Part shown: positions 1-9,014 of the stretch, piece after piece | Position numbering within the stretch: position 1 is the stretch's first letter | Layout: every line of letters begins with the position of its first letter | Source of the DNA: an uncultured Lachnospiraceae bacterium | GTDB lineage: Bacteria; Bacillota; Clostridia; Lachnospirales; Lachnospiraceae | Assembly (NCBI GenBank): GCA_947643615.1 | Contig: CANRWO010000043.1 | Coordinates: 1 to 32,342 of the forward strand | Length of the DNA: 32,342 bases | Reading direction: 5' to 3' | Position numbers and translations under genes: made by a program | Notes under the pieces: generated by a model | What the model saw: only the letters and a program-made list of their open reading frames with translations | Databases searched by the model: none | What the model was told of the DNA's origin: nothing

Positions 1-152
1 CTTAAAATTTAGCTTTATAACTTAACTAACTGACATTGCGTGTGAACTGTAACATAAAAAATATGAGAGGAATAGAGTAGAAAAAAGCATAGTATTGTGG
101 TAAAATAGAAACGGATCCAAAGTGTGAATGTAATATAAGGGGAGACGGTTCT

Positions 153-512
153 ATGAGAGTGTATGGCGGCAAGTATAAGGAACTTCGCACTCCGTATCCT
201 GACAGCATGTGGTATTTGATTGAAGGGCAGAAGCAGGGATACGACTTTGACGGGTGGCGTGAAATGTATGTGAAAGATTTTAAGATCAATACTGCGGAAG
301 TTGTGTTTAACGGGATTTTGGATGCGCGGCCTATAAAGATAACGTTAAACCAGCTTTTCGATATAGGCGCGAAGTACCCGCATTTCGGGAGTTCCATCCG
401 TGCGATAGCAATGAAATGCGCTTATACAGGCGTGGATCCCAGGGATGAATATGTGCAGTTGATAGAAAGAAATGCCTTGACAGGGACAAAATGGCTTCTG
501 AACTTTATTTAG
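153..512 (+). CDS. hypothetical protein, 119 aa
   Basis: I do not recognise this family. The ATG at 153 is preceded by a good ribosome binding site (GGGGAG, about 8 nt upstream), and codon use resembles the neighbours. The protein is soluble, with no signal peptide or membrane segment, and is rich in aromatic residues in its first half (WYLIEGQKQGYDFDGW). It lies 57 nt upstream of the flavin reductase-rubredoxin gene on the same strand with no terminator between, so co-transcription with the oxygen-defence genes is possible. No function is assigned. Confidence 0.6.
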   Translation: MRVYGGKYKELRTPYPDSMWYLIEGQKQGYDFDGWREMYVKDFKINTAEVVFNGILDARPIKITLNQLFDIGAKYPHFGSSIRAIAMKCAYTGVDPRDEYVQLIERNALTGTKWLLNFI

Positions 513-569
513 GGGATAGCCAGGAAGTGGATTTTGCCTGTATTAAGACGGAATCAGGAGGAGAGAGTT

Positions 570-1172
570 TTGGACAAAAAAGCAATGTATAACCTGACCT
601 ATGGGTTGTTTATACTGACAGCGAAAGAAGGAGAGAAAGATAACGGGTGTATTGTGAACACAGTGGCACAGGTGACCACAGAACCCAACCGGATCACCGT
701 TGCGGTGAATAAAAAGAATTATACTCATGACATGATTTCCAGGACAGGAGAATTTAATGTGTCAGTGCTGACGGAGAATTCCAAATTCGAAACCTATAAG
801 CATTGGGGGTTCCAGAGCGGCGCGGATACCGATAAAATGGAAGCTGTGGAATATCAGAGGGCAGATAACGGAATTGTCTATATTGCGGACCAATGCAACG
901 CATTTATTTCCGCAAAGGTAGTTTCCGCTACGGATTTAGGTACACATACGCTGTTTCTGGCAGATGTGACGGATTGTGCCCTGTTGTCAGAGGAAAATTC
1001 GGTAACTTACCAATATTACCAGAAAAACATTAAAGCGGCGCCAAAGGACCAGGAGAAGAAAAAAGGATTTATCTGTACGGTATGCGGCTATATTTATGAG
1101 GGTGATGTACTTCCTGAGGACTTTATCTGTCCCTGGTGTAAGCATCCGGCCAGTGATTTTAAGCCGTTGTAA
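570..1172 (+). CDS. flavin reductase-rubredoxin fusion (high-molecular-weight rubredoxin type)
   Basis: Residues 1-150 or so form an FMN-binding flavin reductase-like domain (opening LDKKAMYNLTYGLF). The C-terminal 40 residues form a rubredoxin with paired CxxC motifs (CTVCGYIYEG and CPWCKHP) that would bind one iron. Family role: a cytoplasmic electron carrier passing NAD(P)H electrons to oxygen- or peroxide-reducing partners such as flavodiiron proteins or rubrerythrin in anaerobes. I place the start at the TTG at 570, because AGGAGG (556-561) sits 8 nt upstream and the family normally begins MDKKALYNLTYG. An in-frame TTG at 534 would add 12 residues and also has a weak upstream AGGAAG. The rubrerythrin gene follows by 96 nt, fitting a shared role in oxidative defence. 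Confidence 0.85.
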   Translation: MDKKAMYNLTYGLFILTAKEGEKDNGCIVNTVAQVTTEPNRITVAVNKKNYTHDMISRTGEFNVSVLTENSKFETYKHWGFQSGADTDKMEAVEYQRADNGIVYIADQCNAFISAKVVSATDLGTHTLFLADVTDCALLSEENSVTYQYYQKNIKAAPKDQEKKKGFICTVCGYIYEGDVLPEDFICPWCKHPASDFKPL

Positions 1173-1189
1173 TAGCAGAAGGATAAACG

Positions 1190-1243
1190 GCAGGGATTAC
1201 GGGAAAATGCCAAATGCGGTTTATTTCCGGGGCGATTCCCTGC
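1190..1243 (+). other. hairpin between reductase and rubrerythrin genes
   Basis: GCAGGGA (1190-1196) is complementary to TCCCTGC (1237-1243), with further partial pairing inside (GGGAAA with TTTCC). No T-run follows, so it is not a classical terminator. It could be an attenuator, an RNA-stability element or an operator-like site in front of the rubrerythrin gene. The pairing is seen directly; the role is a guess. Confidence 0.4.
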
Positions 1244-1268
1244 GATAAAAAAACAGGAGGATACTACA

Positions 1269-1805
1269 ATGAGTAAGTATGCAGGAACACAGACAGAGAA
1301 GAATCTGGAGGCGGCTTTTGCCGGAGAGTCACAGGCTAGGAATAAGTATACCTATTTTGCATCTGTGGCAAAGAAGGAAGGGTATGAGCAAATATCCTCT
1401 CTGTTTTTAAAGACGGCTGACAATGAGAAAGAGCACGCAAAGATGTGGTTCAAGGAATTGAACGGCATAGGGGATACGAAGGCGAACCTCGGGGCGGCTG
1501 CGGACGGGGAAAATTACGAATGGACCGATATGTATGAGGAATTTGCCAAGACGGCGGAGCAGGAAGGGTTTCCGGAGCTGGCGGAGAAGTTCAGGCTGGT
1601 AGGCGCCATTGAAAAGCACCATGAGGAAAGATACCGTGCACTGCTCAAAAATATAGAAACAGCAGCAGTGTTTGAGAAGAGCGAAGTGAAGGTATGGGAA
1701 TGCCGTAACTGCGGGCATATCGTTGTTGGGACCAAGGCTCCTGAGGTGTGCCCTACCTGTAACCACCCCCAAAGTTATTTTGAAGTCAGTGCAGAGAACT
1801 ATTGA
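1269..1805 (+). CDS. rbr: rubrerythrin
   Basis: A 178-aa protein of usual rubrerythrin length. Residues 1-140 are the four-helix ferritin-like di-iron domain, with [14 protein letters not shown], the first ExxH (DNEKEHA) and the second (EKHHEERY) carrying the iron ligands. Residues 143-175 are a rubredoxin domain with CRNC and CPTC iron ligands. Family function: peroxidase reducing hydrogen peroxide to water in the cytoplasm of anaerobes, with electrons from rubredoxin or NADH-rubredoxin reductases. The upstream flavin reductase-rubredoxin fusion is a plausible electron donor. The start is supported by AGGAGG shortly upstream. A strong terminator follows, ending the cluster. Confidence 0.95.
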   Translation: MSKYAGTQTEKNLEAAFAGESQARNKYTYFASVAKKEGYEQISSLFLKTADNEKEHAKMWFKELNGIGDTKANLGAAADGENYEWTDMYEEFAKTAEQEGFPELAEKFRLVGAIEKHHEERYRALLKNIETAAVFEKSEVKVWECRNCGHIVVGTKAPEVCPTCNHPQSYFEVSAENY

Positions 1806-1833
1806 TCTGCCTGCAGCTTAAATAATAACATGT

Positions 1834-1862
1834 AAGTCCTGCCGTAACCGGCAGGACTTTTT
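1834..1862 (+). terminator. rho-independent terminator after rubrerythrin
   Basis: A perfect 11-bp stem, AAGTCCTGCCG (1834-1844) with CGGCAGGACTT (1849-1859), closes a TAAC loop. Its 3' end runs into a T-tract to 1862. Confidence 0.93.
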
Positions 1863-1898
1863 GCGGTTATTATCTTGACCTGCTGGACGATGATTTGA

Positions 1899-2138
1899 CG
1901 AAAGTTGGCCCATTACTTAAAAGGTTACGAATACCGCCACCGCGATAAAAACTCTGAATAGTTCAAACAAATGGGATATCTTGACGATCTGTATAACAAA
2001 GCAATGGGCGCATTTATGGCGTTCCGCTCTGCCGTATCAAAACGCAACTTGGGGTTGCCAAAACGCACTTCCACGTTGGTGGTAAATAGAATTGCTATTT
2101 TGTATAATATAAATCAACGAAAGGAAACGCGACAATGA
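1899..2138 (+). pseudogene. possible degraded coding remnant
   Basis: One frame reads RKLAHYLKGYEYRHRDKNSE, hits a TAG at 1959-1961, then continues as FKQMGYLDDLYNKAMGAFMA and onward for about 58 codons to a TGA at 2136-2138 that overlaps the start of the next gene. The composition looks protein-like on both sides of the stop, and no ribosome binding site is evident. I do not recognise the parent family. It could equally be non-coding, with the open stretch due to chance. This is all I see in the gap between the rubrerythrin terminator and the XRE gene. Confidence 0.3.
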
Positions 2139-2752
2139 AATTATCAGAAAAAATAATAGAACTAAGAAAGGCAAACGGAATGACCCAGGAAGAGCTTGCA
2201 TCCATATGTAATGTCAGCAGGCAATCCATTTCGAAATGGGAGGGGGATATTGCATTACCGGAGACAGAAAAATTACTGATACTGGGGGAGATCTTTCAGG
2301 TATCTATGGATATTTTATTAAAGGATGAACTGACATTAAACGAGGTGAAAAATGTCCACAGCTGTGGAAGCAATGCAATTCAAAAAAAGAAACCGGAATT
2401 ATACGAAGGAATATTAATTAAAGAAAGTATAGCGGATGACAGTATCATTGACTGCCTTAAAATTCATAAAATCGAATTGTGGGATACCGGCGGGAAACCA
2501 AAATACTGGACAGTATTGTTTTTTACATGTGATAAAAGAGATTTTCCGGAACAAATTTCAAAAGTCATGCTGTCTGATTCTGCCACAAATGGGAATTGGT
2601 TTGTTGATTTTAAGGCAGGTAATGAAAAATACATTGTATTCAAAGACAGAATTTTAAAATATCAGATCGGAAACCAGGCGGAAAAAGAACATGTGTGCAA
2701 TGAGTGTAGGAAATTAGGCATTTCTGATGGGCAGATGAACTGGCCGGAATAG
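2135..2752 (+). CDS. XRE-family transcriptional regulator with C-terminal effector-like domain
   Basis: Residues 5-60 are a Cro/C1-type helix-turn-helix ([23 protein letters not shown]), the DNA-recognition form common in Firmicutes. Residues 90-205 form a second domain that I cannot name, with many Lys/Asp residues, cysteines near the end ([11 protein letters not shown]) and a final QMNWPE. The ATG at 2135 follows AAAGGAA, and a TATAAT-like -10 lies at 2103-2108. The stop codon falls inside the ribosome binding site of the S51 peptidase gene (8 nt between the genes), so the two are almost certainly translated from one mRNA. The regulator probably controls its own operon (inference). Confidence 0.85.
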   Translation: MKLSEKIIELRKANGMTQEELASICNVSRQSISKWEGDIALPETEKLLILGEIFQVSMDILLKDELTLNEVKNVHSCGSNAIQKKKPELYEGILIKESIADDSIIDCLKIHKIELWDTGGKPKYWTVLFFTCDKRDFPEQISKVMLSDSATNGNWFVDFKAGNEKYIVFKDRILKYQIGNQAEKEHVCNECRKLGISDGQMNWPE

Positions 2753-2760
2753 GAGGGAGT

Positions 2761-3321
2761 ATGCGGGTATTATTAACATCAGCAGGTTTGGAGACGGAAG
2801 AAATCAAAGAGTGCTTTGTGGATATGGCAGGAAAAGATATGTCTTTGGTAAAAGCCTTATTTATCCCAACAGCGGCAATAGACGCAGATGCAATAGAAGT
2901 TTTGCCAAAATGTATGAATGACCTGTTAAAATGCGGTATCCCCAATGAAAATATTGACGTATTTGATTTACATGGCGGGATGGAGCTTGATAAGCTGCAA
3001 CAATATGATGTGGTATACCTGTGCGGCGGGAATACGCATTATTTGCTGGAAAGAATCAATGCTACAGGGTTCCATAAGTCTCTGATGGCGTACATCAAAG
3101 ACAATGGCCTGGTAATGGGGGTAAGCGCCGGGAGCATCATTTTTGCAAATAATTTAGGGAATAATCTGGGCTTAATAGATACAAAATTAGACGTTCATTG
3201 CATAACGGGGGAAAGCAGGGGCAAATTGAGTTATCCATTAAAAGATAATGTTAAACTCACAAACACATGTGCCCTTATGATACGGGATTTTCCGGATGGT
3301 GTGGAAATAATAGGAGAGTAG
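2761..3321 (+). CDS. peptidase S51 (dipeptidase E-like) family protein
   Basis: A 186-aa protein with S51 hallmarks: an early TSAGL strand, VVYLCGGNTHYLLE around residues 84-97, and the nucleophile elbow GVSAGS with Ser122. Candidate remaining catalytic residues are Asp140 and His146 (in KLDVHC). Family members include aspartyl dipeptidase and cyanophycinase-like enzymes, acting in the cytoplasm; the substrate here cannot be told. The AGGAGGGAG binding site overlaps the stop of the upstream XRE gene. It is somewhat shorter than E. coli PepE (about 229 aa) but has no obvious internal damage. Confidence 0.85.
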   Translation: MRVLLTSAGLETEEIKECFVDMAGKDMSLVKALFIPTAAIDADAIEVLPKCMNDLLKCGIPNENIDVFDLHGGMELDKLQQYDVVYLCGGNTHYLLERINATGFHKSLMAYIKDNGLVMGVSAGSIIFANNLGNNLGLIDTKLDVHCITGESRGKLSYPLKDNVKLTNTCALMIRDFPDGVEIIGE

Positions 3322-3469
3322 AAAAGGGAAAGCATGTTTCAGCAAAAAAATATATCAGGATAATGGACAGCGATATCTGCAGGTGTGAAATATCTTTTAG
3401 AGGAATTATATTTTGAATTGTGTAACTATTTCAGGGTATTTTATGCTGAATATCAACGGTACAGTACAC

Positions 3470-3632
3470 TGGTGTGCTGTACCGTTCCTATTTCGTCAAA
3501 TGACTTGCTTGAAATTCCATCTGCAGCGTTGGCCTCACTCAACGATGTCACCGCATTGCCTCGTTCAGCCGCCTTGCAGGCTGAAAATTCATTCTGCGTC
3601 ATTTGGCTGAAAATGAATGGTACAGTACACCA
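3470..3632. repeat. MITE-like element with imperfect terminal inverted repeats
   Basis: TGGTGTGCTGTACCGTTC (3470-3487) matches the reverse complement of GAATGGTACAGTACACCA (3615-3632) at 16 of 18 positions. The match continues less perfectly inward to CAAATGAC on both sides, giving arms of about 35 bp. A further GGTACAGTACAC copy lies just outside the left end (3459-3470), making the left boundary itself palindromic. There is no convincing gene inside: the open frame across it lacks a ribosome binding site. It lies in the 450-bp gap between the peptidase and EAL genes, and I see no target-site duplication. Confidence 0.5.
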
Positions 3633-3701
3633 GGCATCCCATCCGGATACAGACTTGCATATGAGAGCGGTTCATTATCAAATGAAAAAGGAATGAATAT
3701 A

Positions 3702-3730
3702 TTGTCAAAAAATACCTCCTGCGATATAAT
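3702..3730 (+). promoter_or_regulatory. sigma-A-type promoter for the GGDEF-EAL gene
   Basis: TTGTCA (3702-3707), a 17-nt spacer and TATAAT (3725-3730) lie about 45 nt upstream of the ATG at 3775. Confidence 0.75.
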
Positions 3731-3774
3731 AAACTTAATGCATTTAAGCATATTTAACACAGAGGGGTAAATAT

Positions 3775-6060
3775 ATGGTTCAAATATTGGTTATTTTGCT
3801 GATATTGCTGATTTTAAGCATGGTGGTCTGTGTTGTGGTTTTCGGCAGAAGGCAAGGGAAGAGCCGTCCGGGGGTGATGCAGTTGATATGGACGGCAATC
3901 TTTACTGCAATATGTTATACGGCGTTTATTTTGGTGCCGGCAGAGCATTACAGGCTGGCGGTCTTTATGGACGGCCTGTATTTTTTGTCCACAGACTGGT
4001 TGGCGGTATGCCTGTTGTTTTTTGCTACGGCATACACGGAGGTAGAACCGTCTTCCAGGCTGCCCAAATATATGATCATCTTGTTTGCGGCTGCGGAATC
4101 CGTGTCTTTTGCGGTGAATACGTTTACCCTGCATATGTTTGAGCTGAAAGCGGAAACAGCCGGGAAATTGGGGATAAATTATTGGGATATTCAGTGGAAG
4201 CCGCCGCATTTGGCCCATCGGATATTCGTCTATTCCATTGTATTGTACAGCCTTATCCTTTTTACATACCGCCTTGTGAAGGAACCTTCCATTTACAAGA
4301 AGCAATACGGAGGGATTTTGGCACAGGCATTGGCTGTGATGGTGATCAACATCTTTTGTTACGCTTTGGACACTAAGTTTGATTATTCCGTTATTTTATA
4401 TGCATCCATGGCGATCTCGGTCACTTATTTTGCATTGTATGCGTCCCCCAGGGTACTGTTGGAGAAGATAAACTCCACGATTATTGCAGATTCGGTGATC
4501 GGAATGGCGGCCTATGATAAAAAAGGGAAATGTATCGGCGTTAATCCTGTTGCGGCGGAATTTTTTTCTGAGTCAGGGGATATCCATGATATTGCGGAAG
4601 GTTATCTGCTCCGGTGGAAGGCGGAACACGCGGGGAACAATGAGAAGGTCATATGTGAGGAGCAGAGAGGGACCAGGGCCAATGAGGAAATGTATTTCCA
4701 TGTGACGTACCAGAGATTTGACGATGAAAAGGGAAGGAATCTTGGCAGCTGTTTCCAGTTTGAGGACCGAACGGAAGTGGTAAGGAAATTCAGGGAGGAA
4801 CAATACCGGATCACGCACGATATGCTGACCGGCCTGCTGAACAGAAATGCCTTTGAGAGGGAAGCGGAGAAGCTCCTGGCGGAGGCAGAGGAACCCTATT
4901 ATATGGTGTGCTCCAATATTAAGGATTTTAAGCTGGTGAATGAACTTTACGGGGCGGAAGTCGGCGACCGTCTGTTGATTGCACAGGCAAATATGATCCG
5001 CAGCGCGCTGGATGAAAAAACGGTGGTTGCCCGTATTTTTGCGGATAAGTTCTGTATCTTGCTGCCCAAGGGAAGATTTGATGAAAAAGAAGCTTTTGAC
5101 CAGATAACAGCACTCAGGGACCTGGAACTGGTCCATTCATTTAAGCTGCATTATTACATTGGCGTCTATGAGATTAAGGATGTGAACGAACCCATATGGA
5201 CTATGTATGATAAGGCGATCATGGCCATCGACACCATACGGGGTAATTATGAGCAGACAATCTGTTATTATCAAGATGAACTTCTGGAGCATATTATGCA
5301 GGAAAAGGAGGTTCTGGGTGAGTTTGACAAAGCAATAGCGGACAGGCAGTTCCATATGTTTTTGCAGCCTCAGATTGCCAATGACGGCGCCATTGTGGGA
5401 GCGGAGGCACTGGTGCGCTGGATCCATCCCGAGAAGGGGATGATCAGTCCCGGGATATTTATCCCCACGCTGGAGAAGGCAGGCCTGATCCATAAGCTGG
5501 ATCTGTATATGTGGGAGAGCGCCGCCAGAAAACTTGAGGAATGGAAAGAAAGCGGAATAGAGAAGTATTCCATCTCAGTGAACATTTCTACGAAAGATTT
5601 TTACTATCTGGACATCTGTGAATCCTTCCGCGTGTTGGCGGAAAAGTATGATTTTGACAGAAAGAAGCTCAAACTGGAGATCACAGAATCCGCGTTGATG
5701 GAGAACGTGCAGAAAAACATGAAGACATTGGACGGCCTGCATGGGTTGGGATATGATATTGAGATCGATGATTTCGGCAGCGGCTATTCCTCTCTGGGAA
5801 TGCTTAAGGACATTCATGCGGACATACTGAAAATTGACATGATCTTCCTGCAGGAGACCCAGAATGTGCAGAGGAGTACGACTATCCTGAAAAATATAAT
5901 CACAATGTCGAAGGAACTCGGTATGCCTGTTATTACCGAAGGCGTAGAGACAAAAGAACAGGTGGATTTCCTGATGAGGGTAGGGTGCGACATGTTCCAG
6001 GGGTTCTACTTTGCAAGACCTATGAAGGTTGAAAGTTTTGAATCTGAATATTGTCAGTGA
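3775..6060 (+). CDS. membrane PAS-GGDEF(degenerate)-EAL protein, predicted c-di-GMP phosphodiesterase
   Basis: 761 aa. Residues 1-225 carry about seven hydrophobic segments, like the N-terminal 7TM sensor region of some histidine kinases. Residues 226-340 look like a PAS domain (IADSVIGMAAYDKKGKCIGV). Residues 345-500 are a GGDEF domain whose signature is degraded to FADKF (residues 422-426), so cyclase activity is unlikely. Residues 510-755 are an EAL domain with EAL at 544-546 and the conserved catalytic neighbourhood intact (NIST, ITES, DDFGSGYSSL, ILKID, ITEGVE, QGFYFARP). Expected activity: hydrolysis of c-di-GMP at the membrane, tuned by the sensor, PAS and GTP-binding pseudo-GGDEF domains. 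It has its own promoter, and AGAGGGG precedes the ATG. Confidence 0.92.
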   Translation: MVQILVILLILLILSMVVCVVVFGRRQGKSRPGVMQLIWTAIFTAICYTAFILVPAEHYRLAVFMDGLYFLSTDWLAVCLLFFATAYTEVEPSSRLPKYMIILFAAAESVSFAVNTFTLHMFELKAETAGKLGINYWDIQWKPPHLAHRIFVYSIVLYSLILFTYRLVKEPSIYKKQYGGILAQALAVMVINIFCYALDTKFDYSVILYASMAISVTYFALYASPRVLLEKINSTIIADSVIGMAAYDKKGKCIGVNPVAAEFFSESGDIHDIAEGYLLRWKAEHAGNNEKVICEEQRGTRANEEMYFHVTYQRFDDEKGRNLGSCFQFEDRTEVVRKFREEQYRITHDMLTGLLNRNAFEREAEKLLAEAEEPYYMVCSNIKDFKLVNELYGAEVGDRLLIAQANMIRSALDEKTVVARIFADKFCILLPKGRFDEKEAFDQITALRDLELVHSFKLHYYIGVYEIKDVNEPIWTMYDKAIMAIDTIRGNYEQTICYYQDELLEHIMQEKEVLGEFDKAIADRQFHMFLQPQIANDGAIVGAEALVRWIHPEKGMISPGIFIPTLEKAGLIHKLDLYMWESAARKLEEWKESGIEKYSISVNISTKDFYYLDICESFRVLAEKYDFDRKKLKLEITESALMENVQKNMKTLDGLHGLGYDIEIDDFGSGYSSLGMLKDIHADILKIDMIFLQETQNVQRSTTILKNIITMSKELGMPVITEGVETKEQVDFLMRVGCDMFQGFYFARPMKVESFESEYCQ

Positions 6061-6155
6061 AGCCGACGGGAAAGAATGGATACAGCGCTGTGCCGGCGCA
6101 GACTGTAGTGCGGAAAATAAAGCAGGGGTTTATGCCAGGGATGGGAGTGGGAATT

Positions 6156-8909
6156 ATGAAGCGGGAAATAGAATGGGCGGAACGTGGGTTTGTATATAAG
6201 GGTGAGTACAGGGAACTGGATGAGAGGACTATTTTATTGGACGCCGGCCTGACGGAGGAGGAAATTTCCTCCAGGCCCCATATTTACCGTGATATCCTGG
6301 AAGCGTTCAGTGGCCCGGAGGTGCGTGCAGGAATTTCAGACAAGGCATTGTCTGCCTCTGGGACAGGGACAGGATTGCCAGCGGAATCGTCAGCTGCCCC
6401 TGGGACAGGGACAGGCTCGCCAGTGGAATCGTCAGCTGCCTCTGGGACAGGGACAGGATTGCCAGCGGAATCGTCAGCTGTTCCTGGGACAGGGACAGGC
6501 TCGCCAGCGGAATCATCGCCTGCCCCGAGGGGATGTGCAGGAGTATCGGAGATGCCGGTAACCGTGTATATGGCCCCCGGCGTCTATTGGATCGACGATC
6601 CGGAAGCAACGGATACCATGCAGAAAAGGGAGGGATATTCCCTTCCTTTTGGCATGTATATTGATTGTGCCCATTTGAAGATCACAGGGTTGTGTGAGAA
6701 TCCGGCAGATGTGGTCATTGCAGGGAACAGAGGGCAGTCCCATGCCTGCAACGGCAATTATACCATGATCCATTTTAGGGTGAATGAGCTTTCCGTATCC
6801 AATCTCACTCTGGGGAATTATTGCAGCGTGGATCTGGTGTATCCGATGGACCCTGCCCGGAACTATCCCAAGCGCACAGAGACGGTTACCCAGGCACAAT
6901 TGGCCATCCAGCAGGGGGAGAAGCTTTATGCGGAAAACTGCCGGTTTGTGAGCCGCCTCAACCTTACCCCTATCTGTGGCGCAGAGAGGGCCCTGTATAA
7001 GGACTGTCACTTTGAGAGCACGGATGACGCCCTGAACGGAAATGCGGTGTATGTGGGATGTGACTTTGATTTTTATGGCGGCCGCCCCATCTTCCAGGCG
7101 AGGGAGACAGGGGATGTGTTCATAGACTGTGTTTTCCGCAGTATGCTTAAGAAGGCGGATGCAGAGTGCTGCCAATACCTGACGAAAGAAGGGGGCCCTG
7201 TAGCTTTGATAAGCTGCCGGTACGAGAGCCATGAAGATGTGAAGCTGGGGTGGACGAAATATCCCGGAGCTTCTTTGAAATGCTTTCAGTATCAGGTCAG
7301 CCAAAACGGGCATCCTGTCATCCTGGGCGGGGAGAGGGCGGCGGAGACCGTGCAGCTTCAGGGGAAGAAAGCCTTGGAAGCGTATCTCGTTGAAGCGGAC
7401 GGCGAGCGCTTCGCCAATGTGGGTAATCTGCTGGGAGGCAGGGACGAATGGGATCCCATGGGTATGCTGGAGCAGGCAAAAATTGCAGGGAAGACAGGGA
7501 TTCCCACGCTGCTTACGGTTTCTGCGGATGCTTCTGTGGTGGTATCCGGGGAACCTGGTGCAACGGTCACTGCCCAGGCATATCTGTTCTCACACGAAAC
7601 CTGCAGGGATAGGGTGGCATTCTATATCAGGGAGGAGGACAAGGCATTTCTGGCCATACGGCAGGATGCTGAGGGATCCTGCATAGTGGAAGGCTGTAAC
7701 CATAGCCCGGAAGCCAGGGAAGTGGTAGTCCATGCCTGTACGGAAGGGGGCCTGGAGGCAGCGGTAGTGGTTATGGTGGAACCGTATCCCGTGCAGGCCC
7801 CGGTGTTTTTACAAGCTCCCACTCTCAGAAAAAACGGGAAAACATTAACCTTGGAATATCAGCTTTCTTCCCAGGGAAGGGAGGATATATCGGAGATTTG
7901 CTGGTACTGGTGCGACAGTCCGGAAACGGAAGTCGGGGAAAGAGCAAAAGCAGGGGCCCAGGCCGGGGAAGATGGGGAGAGTGATGGTATATGCGGGAGC
8001 AGCATGATCCTTTGCGCAGTATCCAAACGCGGCATCCCCTTGAAGACATACCGCCTGACGGCGGCTGACGGAAACAAATATATGAAAGCGGTCATCTGGC
8101 CCAAGGTAAAGGGAAGCCTGGCGGGGGAGGCGGTATCCGTTTTTTTGGAGGACCCTGTGGGAATGGATGAAGTGGACGGGAATCATCTATTCACGGATTT
8201 TTCGGAAATGCCGGAGGGCAATCAGAGGGCGGTTCAAAAGGGCAGATGGACACTTGACTGCGCAAAACCGAAAGACATCCACGTGGATTCTGCCACATTC
8301 GGAAGCTGGGCAATGGATGGGACTGTCCCTGCCTGGAAGTACGGGGAGACCGGTAACGGCAGCCTGGGGGCAGGGTTGTACCAGAATACACAGGGGGCCA
8401 GGCTTCGTTACACGCCTGTAAATAAGCGTATCGGCAATATGTCTGTGACAGTGAAGGCCGACCCGGCTAAAACGGCCGGGCAGGGATTCGGCAGTGCCGG
8501 GCAGTATATGGATTTTGGGATAAAATTTGATACGGAGAATCTGACCGGATATGCCCTTAGGGTCATACGTGTGAGAGAGGCCTCCGATGCAGTGGCCATG
8601 GCACTGGTGGAATACCGGGATGGCAGGAGCGCTTATCTCACGGACCTGAAGCTGGCTTCCTGTTTCCTGACAGGCTGCACCATCCGGGTTGCCCTGGAAG
8701 GAAAGAAACTTTCTGCAGAAGTGTCCACGGAGACACCCCAGCCAGGTTTTAAGCTGGAAAAGGGATATGCCCGGGAAGTGAAACTGGAGGCAGAGGTGGA
8801 AGGGAACCCTTACGGGGGAGTCCTGGTCTGGCACACGGGCACGCCCGGCACGGGAGGATGGCAGAATACTACTATGCTGCACAGCATTGAAGTGAATATT
8901 GACAATTGA
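6156..8909 (+). CDS. right-handed beta-helix protein, pectin-lyase-like fold, no signal peptide
   Basis: I choose the ATG at 6156 (917 aa, MKREIEW, preceded by GGGAGTGG). A TTG at 6051 would overlap the upstream gene and add 35 residues. After an N-terminal 65-residue segment comes a low-complexity Gly/Thr/Ser/Pro linker (about 69-124). Then come a beta-helix-like domain with regularly spaced G-N-T-x-C-x-F motifs (VFIDCVFRS, YVGCDFDFYGG), roughly 130-480, and a Thr/Val-rich C-terminal half that looks like beta-sandwich modules. Related proteins are usually grouped with pectate lyase/pectinesterase folds. No secretion signal is seen, so an intracellular role in processing imported oligosaccharide is plausible but unproven. 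The nearby GH5 and kduD genes support a glycan theme. Confidence 0.7.
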   Translation: MKREIEWAERGFVYKGEYRELDERTILLDAGLTEEEISSRPHIYRDILEAFSGPEVRAGISDKALSASGTGTGLPAESSAAPGTGTGSPVESSAASGTGTGLPAESSAVPGTGTGSPAESSPAPRGCAGVSEMPVTVYMAPGVYWIDDPEATDTMQKREGYSLPFGMYIDCAHLKITGLCENPADVVIAGNRGQSHACNGNYTMIHFRVNELSVSNLTLGNYCSVDLVYPMDPARNYPKRTETVTQAQLAIQQGEKLYAENCRFVSRLNLTPICGAERALYKDCHFESTDDALNGNAVYVGCDFDFYGGRPIFQARETGDVFIDCVFRSMLKKADAECCQYLTKEGGPVALISCRYESHEDVKLGWTKYPGASLKCFQYQVSQNGHPVILGGERAAETVQLQGKKALEAYLVEADGERFANVGNLLGGRDEWDPMGMLEQAKIAGKTGIPTLLTVSADASVVVSGEPGATVTAQAYLFSHETCRDRVAFYIREEDKAFLAIRQDAEGSCIVEGCNHSPEAREVVVHACTEGGLEAAVVVMVEPYPVQAPVFLQAPTLRKNGKTLTLEYQLSSQGREDISEICWYWCDSPETEVGERAKAGAQAGEDGESDGICGSSMILCAVSKRGIPLKTYRLTAADGNKYMKAVIWPKVKGSLAGEAVSVFLEDPVGMDEVDGNHLFTDFSEMPEGNQRAVQKGRWTLDCAKPKDIHVDSATFGSWAMDGTVPAWKYGETGNGSLGAGLYQNTQGARLRYTPVNKRIGNMSVTVKADPAKTAGQGFGSAGQYMDFGIKFDTENLTGYALRVIRVREASDAVAMALVEYRDGRSAYLTDLKLASCFLTGCTIRVALEGKKLSAEVSTETPQPGFKLEKGYAREVKLEAEVEGNPYGGVLVWHTGTPGTGGWQNTTMLHSIEVNIDN
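6360..6527 (+). repeat. in-frame 42-bp tandem repeat (4 copies)
   Basis: Four 42-bp units encode 14-residue blocks of the form GTGTG-(L/S)-P-(A/V)-ESSA-x-(P/S). Copies 1 and 3, and 2 and 4, are most alike, implying an 84-bp duplication of a dimer. The unit is a multiple of three, so copy-number changes keep the reading frame and only alter linker length. Confidence 0.9.
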
Positions 8910-9014
8910 CATATTTATCATTTGTTTTATGGCTGTTTTTGCATAAGGGAGATGCCTGCGGGAACGGCGCAGATATTAAATTGAAATAGCCTGCAGGGCG
9001 GAGCGAGAGGAAAT

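Noticed and set aside
3385..3696. 103-aa plus-strand frame after the S51 gene
   Set aside because: It lies across the inverted-repeat element with no ribosome binding site. The inverted repeat explains the sequence better.
8187..8921. 244-aa antisense frame over the end of the beta-helix gene
   Set aside because: It overlaps a supported gene, and its composition (many Pro, Cys, His) is typical of reverse-frame reading.
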